Source: Thermomicrobiaceae bacterium
Lineage (GTDB): Bacteria; Chloroflexota; Chloroflexia; Thermomicrobiales; Thermomicrobiaceae
Direction: 5' to 3'
NCBI GenBank assembly: GCA_007123655.1
Contig: SKKR01000154.1
Location: 1-5,203, forward strand
Length of the DNA stretch: 5,203 nucleotides
Shown: positions 1 through 5,203 of the stretch, piece after piece
How positions within the stretch are numbered: the stretch's first letter is position 1
How the letters are laid out: every line of letters begins with the position of its first letter
The notes under the pieces: model-generated
Told to the model about the DNA's origin: nothing
What the model saw: the letters and a program-made list of their open reading frames with translations, nothing else
Database searches by the model: none
Position numbers and translations under genes: made by a program

Positions 1-819
1 TCAACCGGTGTTGCCACACTCACTCCGGAGGGAAGCCCGCAGACTCTGTATTCGATGATCTATGGCGAGGTTGACTCCGTGCTCGAACGGCGCGGTGTTT
101 CGCTTCGCGCAAGCGGGAGCCGCGTTCAGGGGGCGCTCGGACTGGGGCGGGACACATATGGTGAACTGCGCACGGCCGTTGATCGAGCAGACCGAGAGCT
201 GACCGCCGATATGCTCATTCCGGACTTCCGGGACTGCATCATTCTCGGTGGGATGACAGTTGGGACGTCTGCGCTGCGCCGTTTGCTCGAGATCGGTGCT
301 CGAGGCGTGATCGTCGGAAGCATCAGCGACGGCGAGACCAGGCGGTTCCTGGGCGCCGCGGAAAATGACCCGGCGTCTATGCTGGTCTGGAGCCGGCGCC
401 CGAGGGAGTTCGATACCGCTCATGGTGCGGCGACCCAGGCCCTTACCGTGTTTGTCACCGAAGGGTTTGGCCGGAGACGAATGGCGCAACCTGTTTTCCA
501 GTTTCTTACGGAACAGGAGGGCCAGAACGCGAGTATCGTGGTCCCCGACACAGACGATGTCCTGACGTCGCGGCCGGTACTCTATGTCACTTCGCAGACC
601 ATCTCCGGTGACGACTCGCTGCAGCGGGTGAACGTGCAAGACGGGACCCTGGCGCGGCTCGTTGACCCGGAACACCTTGGCATTGTCGTCACCTGTCGGA
701 GTGGTGTTCTCGATGACCCATCCAGACCGGGACTTGCCCGGGATGTGGTTGACGTGGAGTTTTCGAACGGAACCCGCAGTCTCGTTCCGGCACAGAGCCT
801 CGAGATCTTTCTTCCGTAG
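1..819 (+). CDS. Conserved uncharacterised protein with KOW-like C-terminus (5' end missing)
   Basis: The reading frame is open from base 1 without an initiator and stops at TAG 817-819. What is visible is the C-terminal 272 residues of a longer protein. An ATG at 55 is only an internal Met, because 18 in-frame codons precede it (STGVATLTPEG...). No signal peptide or clear membrane helix is seen. A Gly/Val-rich segment (residues ~81-116, IILGGMTVGTSALRR then GARGVIVGSISD) looks like a strand-helix-strand unit. It is followed by VTEGFGRRRMAQPVF (~151-165). The last ~60 residues (NVQDGTLARLVDPEHLGIVV... SNGTRSLVPAQSLEIF) resemble a small KOW-type beta barrel, with a Gly at the turn and a closing VP-x-x-LEIF strand. 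I recall similar proteins in Chloroflexota genomes, but no reaction is known to me. No function is assigned. The gene converges on dnaK, so the two are not co-transcribed. Confidence 0.75.
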   Translation, partial: STGVATLTPEGSPQTLYSMIYGEVDSVLERRGVSLRASGSRVQGALGLGRDTYGELRTAVDRADRELTADMLIPDFRDCIILGGMTVGTSALRRLLEIGARGVIVGSISDGETRRFLGAAENDPASMLVWSRRPREFDTAHGAATQALTVFVTEGFGRRRMAQPVFQFLTEQEGQNASIVVPDTDDVLTSRPVLYVTSQTISGDDSLQRVNVQDGTLARLVDPEHLGIVVTCRSGVLDDPSRPGLARDVVDVEFSNGTRSLVPAQSLEIFLP

Positions 820-914
820 AGCTGAACAGTTCGGTCCCACTCAGCCTGCGGTCAACTTGAGGGGCGAAAACGGTCGTGGTTCCCCGGTACCGCCTTTCCT
901 ATTCGGAACGTGAA

Positions 915-944
915 AACGGGTTGGGCGATATCGCCCAACCCGTT
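915..944 (-). terminator. Perfect 30-bp palindrome, probable dnaK operon terminator
   Basis: The half-site AACGGGTTGGGCGAT is followed directly by its exact reverse complement. The RNA can form a GC-rich stem of about 13 bp closed by a small loop. Read on the minus strand, the hairpin begins 43 nt after the dnaK stop codon, and its 3' arm runs into CCCGTTTTC, a short T run. That fits an intrinsic terminator for the heat-shock operon. Read on the plus strand it lies 95 nt after the stop of the left gene and is followed by CGCAGTTGCTCTT, a poor U tract. It may still act weakly in both directions. The T run is short for a canonical terminator. A weaker hairpin (CACCC-GGCG-GGGTG, 972-985) sits immediately after the dnaK stop. 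Confidence 0.7.
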
Positions 945-986
945 CGCAGTTGCTCTTACGATTGTTCCGGACACCCGGCGGGGTGA

Positions 987-2918
987 TCAGTCCCGCTCGT
1001 TGTTCACTTCGCGGAACTCGCCTTCCACGGTCGCTTCTTCTTCGCTTGCCGCCTCGTCAGTCTGGCCGTCAGCGGAGAACCCGTTGGCGTCGGCTGCCCC
1101 GTCCGCGCCGGCTTGCTCGTACATGGAGGATCCAACCTTGGAAAGCGTCTGAGCCAGTTCCTCGTGGGCCGGGCGAAGCCGGTCGATATTCTCCCGGTCG
1201 TTCTCCAGGATGTCCTTGACGTCGGCCACCTTGGTCTCGAGCTCCTGTTTGGTCTCGGCCGGGATCTGTTCGCCGTACTGTTCCAGTGTCTGTTCGGCCT
1301 GGTACACCATCGCCTCGGACTGGTTGCGGAACTCGATCGCTTCTCGCCGCTGCCGGTCCTCTTCGGCGTGCTGCTCGGCCTGTTTGATCATTTCCTGGAC
1401 CTCTTCTTCGGAGAGTCCGCTGGAAGCCGTGATAGTGATCTTCTGCTCCCGGCCGGTTGCCTGGTCCTTGGCTGTAACGTTCAGGATGCCGTTGGCATCG
1501 ATGTCGAACGTTACCTCGATCTTGGGCACGCCGCGCGGAGCTGGCGGGATCCCGTCCAGGATGAACTTGCCCAGGCTCTTGTTATCCGCCGCCATCGGGC
1601 GCTCGCCCTGCACCACGTGGATCTCAACCTGATTCTGGTTGTCGGAAGCCGTGGTGAAAATCTGGCTCTTGCGCGTCGGAATCGTCGTATTCCGCTCGAT
1701 CAACGGTGTCGCGACGCCGCCGAGCGTCTCGATGGAGAGCGACAGCGGCGTGACGTCCAGCAGGAGCACATCCTTGACCTCGCCGCCGAGGACACCTGCC
1801 TGAATCGCGGCACCGATGGCGACAACTTCGTCCGGGTTGATGCCCTTGTGGGCGTCCTGGCCGAAGAACTCCGCGACCCGGCTCTGCACCAGCGGCATCC
1901 GGGTCTGGCCACCGACCAGCAGGACCTCGTCGATCTTGTCCTTCCCGATCTCCGCGTCCTTCAATGCCGCGTCCATCGGACCGACCGTTCGGTCGACCAG
2001 ATCACCGACGAGTTGCTCGAGCCGGGAACGACTCAGCGTGATGTTCATGTGCTTCGGTCCGGAGGCGTCCGCCGTGACGAACGGGAGATTCACCTCGGTT
2101 TGCTGTGTGCTGGAGAGCTCAATCTTGGCTTTCTCCGCCGCTTCCTTCAGGCGCTGCAGGGCCATCCGGTCCTGCCGGAGATCGATGCCCTCCTGTTTCT
2201 TGAACTCGTCCGCCAGCCAGTCAATGATCCGCTGGTCGAAGTCGTCTCCACCGAGGTGCGTATCGCCGTTGGTCGCCAGCACCTGGAAGACGCCCTCGGA
2301 CAGATCGAGAATCGAGATGTCATAGGTGCCGCCGCCAAGGTCATAGACCGCGATCTGTTCATCTTCCTTCTTGTCCAGTCCGTACGCAAGCGAAGACGCA
2401 GTCGGCTCGTTGATGATGCGGAGAACCTCGAGGCCAGCGATGCGGCCGGCGTCCTTGGTCGCGTTACGCTGCGTGTCATCGAAATACGCCGGAACCGTGA
2501 TGACCGCCTTGTCGACCGTTTCGCCAAGATACGCCTCGGCGTCCGCCTTCATCTTCTGAAGGATCATTGCGGAGATCTCCGGCGGGCTGTGCCAGGAGTC
2601 GCCCATTTTGATCTCGATGCCGCCCTTGTCCGACTTCCGGACCTCGTACGGCATGAGCTCTGCGTCTTTACGCGTCTGCTCATCTTCCCAGTGACGGCCC
2701 ATGAAGCGCTTGACGGAGAAGATCGTGTTTTCCGGGTTCGTTACCGCCTGGCGCTTCGCAAACCGTCCCACCAGCCGTTCTCCGCCGCTGGTCATCGCGA
2801 CCACGGACGGGGTGATGCGTTCGCCTTCCGCGTTCGGAATCACCGTCGGTTCGCCGCCCTCGATGACGGCCACCACCGAGTTGGTCGTTCCGAGGTCGAC
2901 TCCAATCGTTCGTCCCAT
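987..2918 (-). CDS. dnaK: Chaperone protein DnaK (Hsp70)
   Basis: Cytoplasmic ATP-driven Hsp70 that binds exposed hydrophobic segments of unfolded proteins; it works with a DnaJ co-chaperone and GrpE. The protein has 643 residues, normal for the family. The nucleotide-binding domain shows phosphate-1 GVDLGTTNS (6-14), [12 protein letters not shown] (169-180), phosphate-2 DLGGGTYD (193-200) with the conserved Thr198, and the adenosine motif [10 protein letters not shown] (333-342). The interdomain linker is [12 protein letters not shown] (383-394). The substrate-binding beta domain spans about 395-505 ([10 protein letters not shown] at 437-446, GIPPAPRG at 456-463). It is followed by a helical lid and an acidic, Ala/Gly-rich tail ending [13 protein letters not shown]. 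The N-terminal subdomain carries the ~24-residue segment (about 76-98) found in E. coli DnaK and absent from B. subtilis DnaK. The ATG at 2918 is chosen because it starts [10 protein letters not shown] and has AAGGA 8 nt upstream; a longer frame reaches 3014 but overlaps grpE. Last gene of the hrcA operon. Confidence 0.98.
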   Translation of the reverse strand: MGRTIGVDLGTTNSVVAVIEGGEPTVIPNAEGERITPSVVAMTSGGERLVGRFAKRQAVTNPENTIFSVKRFMGRHWEDEQTRKDAELMPYEVRKSDKGGIEIKMGDSWHSPPEISAMILQKMKADAEAYLGETVDKAVITVPAYFDDTQRNATKDAGRIAGLEVLRIINEPTASSLAYGLDKKEDEQIAVYDLGGGTYDISILDLSEGVFQVLATNGDTHLGGDDFDQRIIDWLADEFKKQEGIDLRQDRMALQRLKEAAEKAKIELSSTQQTEVNLPFVTADASGPKHMNITLSRSRLEQLVGDLVDRTVGPMDAALKDAEIGKDKIDEVLLVGGQTRMPLVQSRVAEFFGQDAHKGINPDEVVAIGAAIQAGVLGGEVKDVLLLDVTPLSLSIETLGGVATPLIERNTTIPTRKSQIFTTASDNQNQVEIHVVQGERPMAADNKSLGKFILDGIPPAPRGVPKIEVTFDIDANGILNVTAKDQATGREQKITITASSGLSEEEVQEMIKQAEQHAEEDRQRREAIEFRNQSEAMVYQAEQTLEQYGEQIPAETKQELETKVADVKDILENDRENIDRLRPAHEELAQTLSKVGSSMYEQAGADGAADANGFSADGQTDEAASEEEATVEGEFREVNNERD

Positions 2919-2925
2919 AGATGAG

Positions 2926-2933
2926 TTCCTTCC
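2926..2933 (-). promoter_or_regulatory. Shine-Dalgarno site that fixes the dnaK start
   Basis: Minus-strand GGAAGGAA, with the AAGGA core 8 nt before the ATG at 2918. It fills most of the 16-bp gap after the grpE stop (TAA, 2937-2935). Ribosomes finishing grpE would therefore end next to it, which suggests translational coupling. It supports the 643-residue DnaK start over the longer in-frame extension. Confidence 0.8.
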
Positions 2934-2934
2934 G

Positions 2935-3588
2935 TTACTCGTTCGTGTCAAACAGACGATCCGGCGTGTGTTGTTCGTCCGATTCCGGGTCGGCGGCCGG
3001 CGCATCGTTCTCATTTCCGACGACGACCATTGCCGGCCTCAGCACCCGGTCTCCCAGCATGTAGCCGCGCTGGAATTCCTGAATAACCGTCGTTGCGCCG
3101 TTCGCGCCTTCCTGCATTGAAATCGCCTCATGCAGGCTGGGGTCGAACGGCTGACCGATCGCCTCGATCGGCTTGACCCCTTCAGACTCCAGCGTCGACC
3201 ATATCTTGCGCTGGACCAGAATGATGCCTTCGCCCCAGGACGACGAGCGGGACTCGTCATCCATCAGATCTATCGCGCGGTTGAGATCGTCAATCGCCGG
3301 AAGCAGCTTGGAGATGATGCGTTCACCCGCCTGCGTTTGCATGCGGGCCATCTCTTCCTCCGTACGGCGGCGATAGTTCTTCAGCTCGGCTCGCGCCCGC
3401 TGAGCCTGGTCCAGCAGTTCAGCCGAGCGCTGGCGTTCAGCTTCCAGTTCTTCTTCCATGCTTCCTGCTACATCACTTTCGGGCGAATCCGGTGAACTTT
3501 CAGACAGGGTCGAGGCTTCATCTTCGCCCTGACCATCTACCTGCTCGACCGGTTCTTCGCCATCGTCAAATCTCGGATCGCGCTCCAT
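2935..3588 (-). CDS. grpE: Nucleotide exchange factor GrpE
   Basis: GrpE dimers bind the DnaK ATPase domain and release ADP, which resets the chaperone cycle; in several bacteria GrpE also acts as a thermosensor. The protein has 217 residues, usual for the family. Residues 1-43 are acidic and Ser/Pro/Glu-rich, probably disordered. Residues ~44-112 form the long charged helix or coiled coil used for dimerisation ([18 protein letters not shown], then [17 protein letters not shown]). The C-terminal beta domain carries the family signature: [10 protein letters not shown] (148-157), then [20 protein letters not shown] (167-186) and MVVVGN. A short acidic tail follows. The ATG at 3588 has AAAGGA (3596-3601) 7 nt upstream. 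The gene sits 33 bp after hrcA and 16 bp before dnaK, the standard hrcA-grpE-dnaK order. Nothing is truncated or frameshifted. Confidence 0.97.
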   Translation of the reverse strand: MERDPRFDDGEEPVEQVDGQGEDEASTLSESSPDSPESDVAGSMEEELEAERQRSAELLDQAQRARAELKNYRRRTEEEMARMQTQAGERIISKLLPAIDDLNRAIDLMDDESRSSSWGEGIILVQRKIWSTLESEGVKPIEAIGQPFDPSLHEAISMQEGANGATTVIQEFQRGYMLGDRVLRPAMVVVGNENDAPAADPESDEQHTPDRLFDTNE

Positions 3589-3595
3589 ACCGCTG

Positions 3596-3601
3596 TCCTT
3601 T
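3596..3601 (-). promoter_or_regulatory. Shine-Dalgarno site of grpE
   Basis: Minus-strand AAAGGA, 7 nt before the grpE ATG at 3588, inside the 33-bp hrcA-grpE gap. No promoter-like hexamer pair or hairpin is evident in that gap, so grpE appears to depend on the hrcA promoter. Confidence 0.7.
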
Positions 3602-3621
3602 CCGTAGCGACCGAACCCGGA

Positions 3622-4662
3622 TCAATGCTCCGGTTCGCCGGTATGGACGTGCCGGAGAAGATCGCTCAGTACGCCCGAAACGTAGCGAACGGTCGAAATC
3701 GAACGGTCGTACGGCATACGGGTCGGCCCAAGAATTCCGAGAAGTCCTGTAACATCGTTGGATGCGCCGTATCGCGTGATGATGACGCCGTACGAGCGCA
3801 AGTCGTCCGAAATGTTCTCCGAGCCGATGAAAATCTGCACATCGTCTCGCTGGCGTGTCTGAGGCATCAGTACTGACAATAGCGCACCGCCCCGGAGCAA
3901 CTCCAGGAGTTGCTGCGCGACATCGGCCTGGGAGAATTCGGGCTGTCGCAGCGCCCGCTCCAGTCCGTCCGAATGCAGTTCTGCCGTGCTTTCCTGCTCG
4001 GTTCGCCGCATGAGTGTCGAAATCTGTTCCAGTACAATCGCGTCCAGTCCCTCGTGCAACGACACCTGCTGCTCGATGTCCGGATAGCTGAGATCGCGTA
4101 TCTCCTGGATCAGGCGGTTGCTGCTCTCGCTCAGCGCATCCTGCGAAACCGGCGTGTCCACGTTCAGGAAAGCCTCATGAACCGACCCGGACTGAGTGAC
4201 CAGGATCAGCAACACCAGGCGGTCGCGCAGGCTAATCAGCTCGAAATGCCTGACCGTTTCCCGAACGCTCCGTGGCGGGGAAACGAGTGCAATGTTGCCG
4301 GTCGCTTCCGCGAGCACCGCGGCGGCCAGCTTCACTGACGAGGCAAGTTGCATCTCCACCTGACGGAACTGATGCCTGATCCGGATCTGTTCGCTCACCG
4401 GCACACGTGGATTCCCCAGCAGATGTTCGACGTAGTACCGATACCCGGAGTCCGTCGGGACCCGGCCCGCGGACGTGTGGGGATGCTGCAGAAACGCGAG
4501 TTCCTCCAGCACACCCATGTCATTCCGGACGGTCGCCGGGCTCACGTCCAGCTTGTACCGATCGATCAAGGACTTTGACCCGACCGCGCGACCGGTCCGG
4601 ACGTAGTCCTGAACGATGAGCTTGAGAATTCTCCGTTGACGTGCGCTCAGTTCCGCGCTCAT
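3622..4662 (-). CDS. hrcA: Heat-inducible transcription repressor HrcA
   Basis: HrcA is a DNA-binding repressor of class I heat-shock genes and acts by binding CIRCE inverted repeats. In the best-studied species its active fold is kept by GroEL, so unfolded protein titrates the chaperonin and relieves repression. The protein has 346 residues, a normal length. The N-terminal winged helix-turn-helix spans about residues 1-80: LSARQRRILKLIVQDY (5-20), then SPATVRNDMGVLEELAFL (41-58), then the hallmark PHTSAGRVPTDSGYRYYV (61-78). The middle is the GAF-like and dimerisation region. Late family motifs are VQIFIGSEN (275-283), ITRYG (295-299), GLLGILGPTRMPY (306-318) and VRYVSGVLSDLL (325-336). The ATG at 4662 begins MSAELSARQRRIL, and GGTGA (4669-4673), which matches the anti-SD tail, lies 6 nt upstream. 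It is the first gene of the operon and is preceded by its own CIRCE, indicating autoregulation. Confidence 0.97.
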   Translation of the reverse strand: MSAELSARQRRILKLIVQDYVRTGRAVGSKSLIDRYKLDVSPATVRNDMGVLEELAFLQHPHTSAGRVPTDSGYRYYVEHLLGNPRVPVSEQIRIRHQFRQVEMQLASSVKLAAAVLAEATGNIALVSPPRSVRETVRHFELISLRDRLVLLILVTQSGSVHEAFLNVDTPVSQDALSESSNRLIQEIRDLSYPDIEQQVSLHEGLDAIVLEQISTLMRRTEQESTAELHSDGLERALRQPEFSQADVAQQLLELLRGGALLSVLMPQTRQRDDVQIFIGSENISDDLRSYGVIITRYGASNDVTGLLGILGPTRMPYDRSISTVRYVSGVLSDLLRHVHTGEPEH

Positions 4663-4677
4663 GATTCTTCACCCCGA

Positions 4678-4704
4678 TTAGCACTCGCAACTCGAGAGTG
4701 CTAA
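4678..4704 (-). promoter_or_regulatory. CIRCE operator (HrcA binding site)
   Basis: TTAGCACTC (4678-4686), a 9-bp spacer, then GAGTGCTAA (4696-4704). This is an exact match to the known CIRCE consensus TTAGCACTC-N9-GAGTGCTAA in both arms and spacer length. It lies 15 bp upstream of the hrcA ATG and begins about 2 bp after the predicted transcription start. Bound HrcA would therefore block RNA polymerase, and the element would also form a hairpin at the very 5' end of the mRNA. It is the only CIRCE copy I see in the window. Confidence 0.98.
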
Positions 4705-4712
4705 CTCGAGGT

Positions 4713-4741
4713 AGCTTAGCAGTTGACACCATTCATGTCAA
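4713..4741 (-). promoter_or_regulatory. Housekeeping-sigma promoter of hrcA-grpE-dnaK
   Basis: On the minus strand there is a perfect TTGACA (4741-4736), a 17-bp spacer, and a weak -10 TAAGCT (4718-4713). The TG of an extended -10 (TGC) lies directly before it. The predicted start is near 4706, immediately upstream of CIRCE. A vegetative promoter with an overlapping CIRCE is the expected arrangement for HrcA control. The -10 matches consensus at only 3 of 6 positions, so its exact position is less certain than the -35. Confidence 0.75.
4723..4741. repeat. Inverted repeat TTGACA-N7-TGTCAA over the -35 region
   Basis: TTGACA (4723-4728) and TGTCAA (4736-4741) are exact inverted repeats with a 7-bp spacer. 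One arm is the -35 hexamer of the hrcA promoter on the minus strand. The other arm sits in the -35/-10 spacer. It could be a second operator or chance; there is no T run to suggest a terminator. Confidence 0.45.
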
Positions 4742-5203
4742 TGTTGGTGGAACGTCTCGGATTCCTCGAAGTCTTCGGGCCGGTCGACCAGATCCTGTCC
4801 GTAATACTCGACCTCGGGCCCGACGTCCTCATCGAGTTCGCGCACGTTGACGGCACGGACGATTTTCATCACACCCATGATCACGACGATCGCGCCACCT
4901 ATGACCAGCACCGGCATCACACCCGTTCGGGACAGTACGTCTTCGGTGCGCTGCATGAGCCCCGGGGAGGCGGGTTCACCGGCCAGCGCGTCCGGGTCAT
5001 CGCCGTCATACCCGAGCCACGCCTTCCACGCCGCGTCGAGTTCTTCCAGCGTCATTCCCAGCCCGATTTCGACCGCCTCGCGATGCGAGACACCGTCCTG
5101 GTAGACGGCGAGCAGCCGGGCGATCGGCTCGTGCCCATGTTCCTCGATCAGGAACTCGACGATGCTTTCGCTCTGAGCGTATGACTGAATGGCGAGATCC
5201 GGA
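4738..5203 (-). CDS. Membrane-anchored peptidase-MA-like protein (C-terminal part only)
   Basis: The frame is open to the window edge at 5203, and 49 in-frame codons lie upstream of the internal ATG at 5055. The visible part is therefore the last 154 residues of a longer protein. Residues ~7-63 (SYAQSESIVEFLIEEHG, then ARLLAVYQDGVSHREAV, then GMTLEELDAAWKAWLG) match the C-terminal pattern I know from the peptidase MA-like gluzincin metallopeptidases: helical repeats after the catalytic core, ending in a L-x-x-x-W-x-x-W/Y-L element. A Pro/Gly/Ala linker follows, then one hydrophobic helix at about 95-115 (VMPVLVIGGAIVVIMGVMKIV) with K113, R116 and R121 after it, and a ~38-residue acidic tail. 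By the positive-inside rule the tail would be cytoplasmic and the peptidase domain outside. The catalytic HExxH, if present, lies beyond the window, so activity is not shown. The TGA stop (4740-4738) lies within the hrcA -35 hexamer, 75 bp before hrcA, and no terminator separates them. Confidence 0.7.
   Translation of the reverse strand, partial: PDLAIQSYAQSESIVEFLIEEHGHEPIARLLAVYQDGVSHREAVEIGLGMTLEELDAAWKAWLGYDGDDPDALAGEPASPGLMQRTEDVLSRTGVMPVLVIGGAIVVIMGVMKIVRAVNVRELDEDVGPEVEYYGQDLVDRPEDFEESETFHQH

Noticed and set aside
1..840. Open frame of 279 codons on the minus strand opposite the left gene
   Set aside because: The plus-strand frame has coherent Gly/Val strand-helix motifs and runs in from the window edge. 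The minus-strand product is Arg/Pro/His-rich, with no domain pattern, as expected for a shadow frame.
972..985. Small hairpin CACCC-GGCG-GGGTG just after the dnaK stop as the terminator
   Set aside because: The stem is only 5 bp and no T run follows on the minus strand. The 30-bp palindrome at 915-944 is a much better candidate.
1113..2924. Long open frame of 603 codons on the plus strand opposite dnaK
   Set aside because: It is fully antisense to an intact, highly conserved dnaK and has no recognisable domain. Long frames opposite dnaK are a known artefact of its codon pattern and have led to spurious 'NAD-specific glutamate dehydrogenase' labels.
2919..3014. N-terminal extension of DnaK by 32 residues
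   Set aside because: The extension ([15 protein letters not shown]...) is low in conservation and lies inside grpE. The ATG at 2918 begins the canonical [10 protein letters not shown] and has a good Shine-Dalgarno site.
5053..5055. ATG at 5055 as the true start of a small 105-residue membrane protein
   Set aside because: The frame stays open for 49 further codons to the window edge, and those residues continue the peptidase-MA-like helical pattern. No convincing Shine-Dalgarno site precedes this ATG (upstream GAAATCGGGCTGGGA).
4723..5184. Plus-strand open frame starting at TTG 4723, with TTGACA read as a plus-strand promoter
   Set aside because: The product is His/Asp-rich without domain pattern and is antisense to the peptidase-like frame, which has a clear membrane helix and family-like helices. 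No matching -10 with proper spacing was evident on the plus strand.

Overview
The window is moderately GC-rich bacterial DNA carrying a complete HrcA-regulated heat-shock operon on the minus strand, hrcA-grpE-dnaK. It is flanked by two genes that run off the window edges. No rRNA, tRNA, mobile element or CRISPR array was seen. The two edge genes look like protein types I associate with Chloroflexota: an uncharacterised protein with a KOW-like C-terminus on the left, and a membrane-anchored, peptidase-MA-like metallopeptidase on the right. The CIRCE/HrcA control and the sequence character of DnaK, GrpE and HrcA fit that assignment. It is an inference and no search was run.

Layout from left to right. 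Positions 1-819 (+) hold the C-terminal 272 codons of the conserved uncharacterised protein. Positions 820-986 are a 167-bp convergent intergenic region containing a perfect 30-bp palindrome (915-944), most likely the dnaK terminator. Then come dnaK (987-2918, -), grpE (2935-3588, -) and hrcA (3622-4662, -), with gaps of 16 and 33 bp. Positions 4663-4741 are a compact control region: a perfect CIRCE operator (4678-4704), a -10 at 4713-4718 and a consensus -35 at 4736-4741. Positions 4738-5203 (-) are the 3' end of the peptidase-like gene, whose stop codon lies inside the -35 hexamer.

How it works together: HrcA binds CIRCE, which starts right at the predicted transcription start, and represses its own operon. 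DnaK is the Hsp70 ATPase and GrpE its nucleotide-exchange factor, so the operon makes two parts of the chaperone machine plus their repressor. The J-domain partner (dnaJ) does not follow dnaK, because the next gene is convergent. It must be encoded elsewhere.

The core is ordinary and well understood. The less explored material is at the edges (the left uncharacterised protein and the right membrane-anchored protein) and in the tightly packed promoter/operator. I found no convincing evidence of a new biological system.
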